From positions 4,588,001-4,652,000 of the forward strand of contig RQOL01000532.1 in assembly GCA_013076295.1 (NCBI GenBank): a stretch of DNA of 64,000 nucleotides, given 5' to 3'. A program made the position numbers and the translations under genes. Source of the stretch: Sanderia malayensis (lineage: Eukaryota; Cnidaria; Scyphozoa; Semaeostomeae; Pelagiidae). Shown piece after piece: positions 56,698 through 64,000 of the stretch. A model generated the notes under the pieces. It was not told the origin of the DNA, ran no database searches, and saw only the letters and a program-made list of their open reading frames with translations. Numbering within the stretch: position 1 is the first letter of the stretch; every line of letters begins with the position of its first letter.

Positions 56698-59469
56698 ATG
56701 ACTTCACCTCAGCTAATGTTTGCGATTCCCGACGTTAACCAAAAATACAAGGAACTTCTTACTAAATTTAATTCAATAACAAGACCAAACTATGACGAAT
56801 CAGCAGTTAAACATAATGTTACACACCACATTGAAACAAAAGGTCCTCCTGTCTTCAGCCGTCCACGCCGTCTTGCACCTGATCGATTGGCAATAGCCAA
56901 ACGTGAATTCGATCACATGCTGCAACTTGGTATCATTCGGCCCTCAAATAGCAGTTGGTCCTATCCACTTCACATGGTCCCTAAGCCAACCCCAGGAGAT
57001 TGGAGACCATGTGGTGATTACCGCGCACTTAACAATGTCACAATTCTGGACCGTTACCCCATTCCACATATTCAAGATTTTACAACAATGCTACATGGAA
57101 AAACAATATTTTCAAAAATTGATCTCGTCCGCGCCTATCATCAAATCCCCGTAGAACCTGCTGATATTCCCAAAACTGCTATTACTACCCCTTTCGGATT
57201 ATTTGAGTTTGTCCGCATGCCATTTGGTCTACGTAATGCTGCACAAACATTTCAACGCTTTATTAATCAAGTTTTACATGGTCTTGACTTTGTTTACGCT
57301 TATATTGATGACTTACTAATTGCCAGCGCTTCAGAAGCAGAACACCTTCAACATATAGATCTGCTCTTCACTCGTTTATCCGAATTTGGCGTCGTAATCA
57401 ACCCAGCAAAATGTGTCTTTGGTTCATCTTCACTCGAATTTCTCGGTCATCACATCTCCGTAGAAGGAATTTCTCCGCTGCAAACCAAAGTTTCTGCAAT
57501 ACGCGATTTTCCGGCACCAACATCACTACGTCAACCGCGCGAATTCCTAGGTTTAATCAACTTTTATCGTCGTTTTATTCCAAACTGTGCAACCATCGTT
57601 CAACCACTCACAGATCTTCTGGGCGGTAAACACACCAGAAACGCCCTTCATCTCGACGACGCTGCACTTGCTGCATTTACAGCCATTAAATCAGCACTTT
57701 CCGATGCTACGTTACTGGTACATCCATCACCCGATGCTCCCTATTGCCTCATGGTTGATGCATCTAATGTTGCCATAGGATCTGTTTTACAACAACGCAT
57801 TAGCGGTTCTTGGCAGCCGATTTCATTCTTTTCAAAACGATTACAGCCCGCCGAAATCAAATATAGTACATTTGGTCGTGAACTACTCGCCGTTTATCTT
57901 TCACTTCGTCACTTCCGACATTGTTTGGAAGGTCGCAAATTTTACGTTCTCACCGACCATAAGCCATTAACGTACGCATTAGCCTCGTCTGCCGATCGTC
58001 ATTCTCCTCGCGAAATCCGCCATCTTGACTTCATATCGCAATTCACCACCGACATCCGCCGCATTACTGGCAAAGAAAATGTCGTTGCTGACGCTTTGTC
58101 AAGAACTGACGTTAATTCCTTACACCTGGCATCCCCGATCGATTTCACACTGCTCTCCAAGGCACAACAAGAAGACACAGATCTACATCAATTGAACGAC
58201 ACATCTTCACTTCAATTAAAGGAATTTCCCATTCCTAACGCCCCTGGCACCATACTCTGTGATACAACGACTAGTACTCCGCGTCCATACGTTCCAGTCC
58301 CTTTTCGTCGTTCCATCTTCGATCACTTGCATTCTCTATCTCATCCGGGTATTCGCGCCACACAGAATCTGATCACCGCACGCTACGTTTGGCCTAACAT
58401 CAACACTGACCTTCGACGTTGGACTCGTTCCTTCATTCCGTGCCAACGATCCAAAATTCAACGTCACACTGTCGCACCTATTGGCACATTTGCAACGCCA
58501 GATGCTCGATTTGATCATGTACATATCGATCTCGTAGGTCCACTTCCACCTTCGAACGGGTTTTGATATCTCCTGACTTGTATCGATCGATTTACACGAT
58601 GGCCAGTAGCAATTCCAATTGCAGATATCACAGCTAAAAATGTCGCACGTCACTTCCTTCACCATTGGATTTCTCATTTCGGTATCCCTTCCACCATTAC
58701 GACCGATCGCGGCGCACAATTTGAATCTTCGCTCTTCAAAACACTCACAACACTCCTTGGCATTAAACGTATACGCACTACCTCATACCACCCATGTGCA
58801 AACGGTATGGTAGAACGATTTCACCGCCAACTCAAGTCCTCCTTGAAAGCACACCCAGATGCAAGCAAATGGTCTGAAGCATTGCCCCTCGTCCTCCTTT
58901 CAATTCATAATACAATTAAAACCGACCTCGATTGCACACCTTCTCAGCTCGTCTTTGGAACAACTTTACGTTTACCTGGCGAATTCTTTACTCCGTCTCG
59001 CAACCAATCAGACCTCGATCCAGCCAACTACGCTCATCGTCTTCAGCTAGTCATGCAAAAATTATCTGCAATTCCACTTCGCCAACAATCACCCTCTTCG
59101 CACATACCAGCTGACCTTGCCTCCTGCACACACGTCTTTGTCCGACACAATGCTGTCCGAAAGCCTTTGCAAGCACCTTACGATGGCCCTTACAAAGTTC
59201 TTCATCGCACCGACAAGCATTTTCTACTCGCCATCAAAGGCAAACCTAATGCAGTCAGCATTGACCGCCTCAAAGTCGCACACCTCGACACGGCCTATCT
59301 ACCTCTTACATCGCCACCACCTCTGCTTTCCGACAACGCCCCACTTACTCCCGCATCTACCGAACAACAACCACCTCCACAACACCTGCCCGCCCAGCCC
59401 TCTCTTCAGCGCACTACTCGCTCTGGAAGACACGTCCATTTTCCCGTTCGCTACGGATTTGACTCTTAA
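56698..59469 (+). pseudogene. gypsy-2 pol: RT, RNase H, integrase; one in-frame stop
   Basis: 924 codons in a single frame, broken only by TGA at 58564-58566. [47 protein letters not shown] and the catalytic YIDDLL at 57301. RNase [35 protein letters not shown]. Integrase: HSLSHPGIR, zinc ligands with FIPCQ (the first Cys of C-x2-C is Phe), HIDLVGPLP (Asp), TTDRGAQFES (Asp), NGMVERFHRQLK (Glu), so the D-D-E triad is present. The C-terminus is Pro-rich and basic, ending RSGRHVHFPVRYGFDS. Only the stop and the Cys-to-Phe change look damaging. Confidence 0.93.
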
Positions 59470-59576
59470 AACTGTTAAGCACATTCTTTCACTTTTATAT
59501 CATATTAGTAATCATTTCGTATTTTGTTTGCTATATCGAACGCTTCAATCCGCTCGCCTTCTAGGAGGGGAGCTAT

Positions 59577-59989
59577 TGTAGTGTGCTCAGCAGCCTTACC
59601 AACGAGCACTTCAACTAACTAGCGAATCATAACACCCATCCTAACACTTAACCATATTTATCAATTATTATCTAAACAAACATATTCATTAGCCTTTTAT
59701 AGTCAAACGTCTAACCATAACATACTCTTAACCTTATTTGCTTAAGTATTTACACACACCCAACCTCGCAACTTATATTTAATCAAACGCAACATTTAGT
59801 TACTCAGTTATCAGTTAATTAATTAAGCATTCATTTTGGTATCATACACACAAGAAAGAAATTGACATCGTTTCTCTTCGAGCCTTCTGACTACAAACTT
59901 CAAAGCAACTACGAAAGCTGGGTAAGTGTCTTGTAACTTATTTCGATTAGTGATTATAGTAGCTACTTCAGCATTACTAAATTACTAAA
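59577..59989 (+). repeat. 3' LTR of gypsy-2
   Basis: It starts TGTAGTGTGCTCAGCAG after the purine tract and ends ATTACTAAA, matching the 5' LTR end at 55020. It shows the full LTR (413 bp), including about 60 bp missing from the truncated 5' copy. Confidence 0.9.
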
Positions 59990-61620
59990 GACATTCCATT
60001 GTGGCGTGCTTGACACGAAAATGAGACAGATTGAGAACGAGGTGGTGACTTAGTTTTTAGTTAGAAATATATACATTTTAGAAACCATTGCAGATTAGAA
60101 GGTTAACTATTTGTAACTCTTTATAAAGCTTGCAGCTTCCAGTTCTAGTCATACTTCTCTTATTCATGCTGCCGATAGTTTGTGTTCAGAATAAAACGTG
60201 CTCGTATTTCGTGTGTCTGCTTTTATCAAGAAGTTGATCTGAATAGTTGTGTATTGTGACTATTTTGATGGAATGTGTTCTTACTTGAAAAAGATAAATG
60301 AAGTAAACTCGAAAAGAAATAATATTCATAAAAACAGCAAAATCATGATACGTCAGGCCAGGAGTAACTCGAACCTCGGGTAACTAAGGCCCATTTGCAT
60401 CCCATGGAAAACTTTGCAAGTGTTTTCTAGCCGTCAAAAACTCAATATACCTGCGCAGTGCAGGGTGCAATAATAGTAATAATGATGAAAACGATTATAA
60501 TGATGAGCATGATGACGTTGATAAGGTTTCCATGTTTCGTTGCTTTAGCTGTTGTTATGTTGTGATATATTCACATTTTGTTGCTATATTTGATGGATGA
60601 TAACAAACACCGACGTTACAATAGCAGAATAGTCTTTCTGCATTTACATAAAATGCTTTAAAATTGTTCTCTCTTACTACCGGTGGTTTCAGATTGCGCA
60701 ACGCTTCTGAAAAGGGTGGAAGTTTGATTACGGTGCAAATGTCAATGTCGTGGCTCCACAGGATTTCGATTACTGCCACCACAGTTTCCTTGCTTACGAT
60801 ATGAAAACCTCAGTGATTTGCAACGACAGCGTGCTTTTTTCGACAAAATTGCTTGCTCGAAAAGCATTTATTTCTGTTCCTATGCTCACCAAACTGCGTT
60901 TCATGCTTCAAAACAGTGCCTTTGACTTCGCTACAATAATTACAGTGAAAATAATGCAAATTTCGCAGCTTTACAGACATGGGTCGTATTTCCCTAGGTC
61001 GTATAGTCGTGCGTCAGGAGAGTCCCCGAGTCGTGGGGTCCAGCGATTAGAACTACCCTCATAATTCTTCATAATTCTTTATAATTCTTCATAATTCTTT
61101 ATAATCTTCACAATCATCGTAATTCTTTATAATCTTCATAATTAGTCGTAGTACAAAATTCACCTGCAACTCGTTGCAATTCGATACGTGAATTGTTGCC
61201 GCTCGCAATAATCAAATATAATAATAAAAATAATGAAATAGCCGCTACAATGATAATAATAATAATGATAATAAGATGGGCCCCATGACATACCATGAAA
61301 AAAAAGCGACTGATACTAAGTTAACCATCCACAAACGAACCAAGCAGAACGATAAACTTCGTGATATATATACTACTGCGAGCGTGTTGCAGCTAAACGT
61401 TACTTGTTGTCCATATAAGATTCTATTCACGGAATATGATATCCCAGTGTTATATTACGAAACCGCGGACTGGACAACAAACCGTGGGTACGTAACAGCT
61501 TCTAATTTTGATACATTCATGCTTTGGCAACTTATCATATACCTACCATGCTATCTGTTATCACCACCAGACAAAGAAGAATCATGGATTTTATATATAT
61601 GTAAACTTTAGTAGAAATTG
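59990..61620. other. Region without recognised genes, with simple repeats
   Basis: Bases 61061-61142 hold a tandem ATAATTCTTC/ATAATTCTTT array; 61205-61275 is (ATA/AAT)-rich. Open frames at 60555-60782 (minus) and 61276-61611 (plus) have no recognisable domain. No RNA gene was seen. Confidence 0.5.
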
Positions 61621-61741
61621 CCCGATAGAATAAGTATTTCATTTGTGGAAGGCGTGTAATTCGACCGCCATATTTTATGTCTACATTCCAACTGTTTGAA
61701 TTTAATATATTTCATAGTATCCCTGTGACCACATTACTACA
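61621..61741 (-). mobile_element. Start of the 3' LTR of gypsy-3 (left end not placed)
   Basis: On the minus strand a purine tract (AAAAAGGAGGTGG, 61742-61756) is followed by TGTAGTAATGTGGTCACAGG, a likely LTR start. The other end could not be fixed. Confidence 0.45.
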
Positions 61742-61825
61742 CCACCTCCTTTTTAGAAATTATCAATAACATAACAAAACAAATAAAGTTAAATTTTGGT
61801 CCATATCCAAAAAAGTCATATCTTG

Positions 61826-63390
61826 CTAAAATGAAAGTCCAAGTCCATATAGTTCCGGTATCTTCCTTGCTCGTTCCGATCTTCTGACATAAATCTGATT
61901 TCGTTGCGGTTCTGCTTCAACAATTGGTTCATCATCATCACTGCTGTCTACACTCTGAACTTGTTTCGGAATCTTCTTGAAATGAGAAATGTTACGTGTG
62001 ATTCTATGTTTATCTCCATTTTCTGCGATTATTGTCACACCTTTCCGCTCTATAACAACATAGGGCTTCTCATTAAACTTAGGCATCAATTTACGCTTTT
62101 TCTCTTGACGAACTAATACAGTATCACCTTCTTTGATGTGACTTTCCTTTGCATGTCTCTGTGTATCAGCGTACTGCTTATTATAATCTTTACGAATGAG
62201 TTCATTACTTTCAGCTTCCTTGTGACGATTAATGATCTTGCGTGGTTGTAATTCTGGTAACGATCCACGTACTGAACGATTGAATAATAATTCCGCTGGT
62301 GGTACACGAGTAGTACTATGTGGAGTCGTCCTGTACTGAAGAAGAAATCTAGTTAAAACTTGTTGCCATTTCTTTCCTTCAGTTGTAGCAGTTGTTAAAG
62401 CTTTGTTCAAGGGTTGCATAAATCTTTCGACTTCTGCGTTCCCTTGAGGCCACTTTGGAGTAGAAGGATCATATTTTACTCCAAGTAATTTTAGATACCG
62501 ACGAAGCTCGTCACCGTTAAACGGTGGACCATTGTCCGATGTCAACTCATACGGAATACCACCGAAAACATCTTGTCCAATTTTGGAATTACCACTGAAG
62601 CTTTCGTAGATTTAATAATTTCCACTTCTGGATAGCGCGAATACCGATCAACCACAACCAAAAGTAACTCTCCAGAAGGAAGAGGTCCGAAGAAATCAAT
62701 GTTTAGTCTATACCACGGTTTTCTTTTCCAACAGCTTGACAAGGTAAGCATTTATCGATGCTTTGCTTGATGAGTTGATCCATGTTTGGAAACCATAATT
62801 TTTCTCTGCTGAGTGCTTTGGTCTTTGAAAGACCTTGATGAGTTATGTGAGCGATATCTATAGCGCGTTGTCTGAGCGAATCTGGAAGCACGATTCTCGA
62901 ACCTCGTAGAATGATATTAGAAGGTCCGATTGACAATTCATCCTTGACATGAACGAATTGTTTGACAGTATCTGTGTTCCAAGAGCTTAATTGTATAGCA
63001 GCCCGAAGCGCTTTCATGGTTTTATCTGAGTTTGTTGCTTCTTTGATTTCAGAAGAGGTCATGGTTTTTGGCACGGAGTGTTCAACTATAAAGTTGATGT
63101 ACTCTTCGGGAATGTGTCCTTGATCACCATTCGAATGGACCGAAGGATGACGCGAAAGAAAAACAGCATGATTGCTAGGGCCTGGCCTGTATTGTACTTT
63201 AAAGTCATACGGCTGAAGGCGCAAGACCCATCTTTCTATTCTAGCCGACGGCTTAAAACGAACATTCCCGTATATCACTTCAAGAGGCTTATGATCTGTG
63301 ATTAATGTGAATGTTGACCCGTAAAGGTACAGATGGAAGTGTTCGATAGCCCATACTATTCCAAGAGCTTCTTTTTCGGTTTGCGAATAA
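61826..63390 (-). pseudogene. Ty3/gypsy element 3: RNase H and integrase, 5' truncated
   Basis: Minus strand: SQTEKEALGIVWAIEHFHLY and LITDHKPL (RNase H, 63390-63270); the integrase zinc domain H-x3-H (HITHQG) and CLPCQ (about 62735); WYRLNIDFFGPLP (Asp); after one shift SDNGPPF (Asp, 62535) and GNAEVERFMQ (Glu, about 62420). The C-terminus is basic and ends with RRSERARKIP...LSF, stop at 61826. This fits the K02A2.6/Mdg-like invertebrate gypsy lineage. Frame breaks lie near 62540-62700. Upstream RT and gag are missing; it is joined to Pao sequence at about 63391. Confidence 0.88.
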
Positions 63391-63609
63391 CTGTGGAGAA
63401 CGGAACGAAGACAAACACATCGGATAAATATATACAAAACTGATATATCGAATACTAATGAAACGTGAATACAAAAGCGTAATGTTAGGAAGAACGTAAT
63501 AATAAAAAGTGAGCGACATATGATCAGAACGATAAAATATAATTGGGCTTTGGTAACTAATGTCAATCATATGAATTACTGTCAATCATGTGTGTTCTAC
63601 TTGACATAC
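63391..63609 (-). mobile_element. Possible LTR piece of BEL/Pao copy 3
   Basis: On the minus strand, after the purine/G-C tract GGCCGGGCCCCAG, TGTCAAGTAGAACACACATG could start an LTR. It is cut at about 63391 where gypsy-3 RNase H begins. Confidence 0.4.
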
Positions 63610-64000
63610 TGGGGCCCGGCCAAAAAGCATCATGCGACTGATCTATTAGCTGGGCGAAAATTTTGTCTCGAGCAGCGGCAGCTGCGGTCCGTTTCGGACG
63701 TGTTGTGGCCGTAGAGTGTTCTGCATGTCCTTCAGACACGTTAGGTTCCTTGTGTGGTTTTCCAACATTCAGTTCTAATGGATAGAGTTTGATAACCGAT
63801 CGCGTTGTGTGTCCGTTTGCTGTGCGTATACATGCGGCTCTACAAAGATGATCAGAGCCATACAATAACTTTATGACGAAACCCAGTGGCCAGCGATGTC
63901 GCAGCGAATCTGTATCTGCAACGAGGACCACATCACCTTCTTGCAGAACATTTCTAGACGGATGTGTCTTGTTGTTGTGGTGAGCGTGTGTTTCACGAAG
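63563..64000 (-). pseudogene. BEL/Pao copy 3: integrase C-terminus, runs off the window
   Basis: The minus strand reads GDVVLVADTDSLRHRWPLGF, then IRTANGHTTRSVIKLYPLEL and RPKRTAAAAARDKI, the conserved C-terminal tail of Pao polyproteins. It is open for at least 122 codons to the window edge side and ends in a stop at 63563. The rest of the element lies right of the window. Confidence 0.85.

Larger units (their letters stand above)
53194..59989 (+). mobile_element. Ty3/gypsy element 2, nearly intact, with a foldback insert in its 5' LTR
   Basis: 5' LTR 53194-53302 plus 54801-55020, truncated on its left and split by an insert; 3' LTR 59577-59989. The two LTRs are almost identical where they align, apart from a 23-bp indel near 53257. 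A primer-binding-type sequence TTGGTGACC starts at 55021. A polypurine tract (GGAGGGGAGC) precedes the 3' LTR. Gag, protease and a 924-codon pol frame with one internal stop lie between. It is the youngest retroelement in the window. Confidence 0.93.

Noticed and set aside
60555..60782. 75-codon minus-strand frame with PFSEALRNLKPPVVREN
   Set aside because: It looks smooth in part but I recognise no family and it has no structural context; left unannotated as a gene.

Overview
The window is nuclear DNA of an animal. It is AT-rich and holds two recognisable intron-containing metazoan genes plus a dense nest of animal-type transposons: hAT, Harbinger, MITEs, non-LTR, BEL/Pao, Ty3/gypsy, Penelope and foldback elements. 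No bacterial operon structure is seen. The mix of elements and the TIR styles suggest a marine invertebrate, perhaps a cnidarian or a sponge. That placement is an impression, not something the sequence proves.

Bases 1-24,700 are dominated by one plus-strand gene for acylaminoacyl-peptidase (acylpeptide hydrolase, APEH-like). I could place 23 exons from 1899 to 24658. All are phase-consistent and they sum to 597 codons including the stop. The catalytic Ser, Asp and His are all present, and the N-terminal exons lie left of the window. Its introns are loaded with insertions. A 6.9-kb intron holds two MITEs and a decayed hAT element, which itself contains a decayed LINE. Other introns hold further MITEs, a LINE remnant and a pentanucleotide microsatellite.

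Bases 24,700-28,300 hold a LINE 3' end, a small MITE with near-perfect inverted ends, and a complete 4-exon plus-strand gene for a synaptophysin-family (physin/MARVEL) membrane protein of 254 residues.

From about 28,670 to the right edge no host gene is seen. The region is a transposon nest. BEL/Pao copy 1 (minus strand) runs from 28,677 to about 41,090. It was hit by a 944-bp MITE (GGAA duplication) and by a 7,986-bp element at 31,358-39,343. The latter has 162-bp near-identical inverted ends and an 8-bp target duplication. Inside it are a truncated zinc-finger/RT-associated ORF, one foldback element, and a 4.07-kb giant palindrome. The palindrome's arms carry a TGATCA-rich satellite and, in the right arm, an intact acidic C2H2 ORF. 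To the right follow a gypsy gag fragment (minus), a complete but decayed gypsy (41,795-47,076), and BEL/Pao copy 2 (minus, about 47,945-53,190). Pao copy 2 is split by an insert that carries a Penelope-like GIY-YIG fragment. Next come a nearly intact gypsy (53,194-59,989) with a foldback MULE in its 5' LTR, a gypsy fragment (minus), and a third BEL/Pao C-terminus that runs off the window.

The most unusual object is the TIR-bounded 8-kb composite with the giant palindrome and its zinc-finger ORF.
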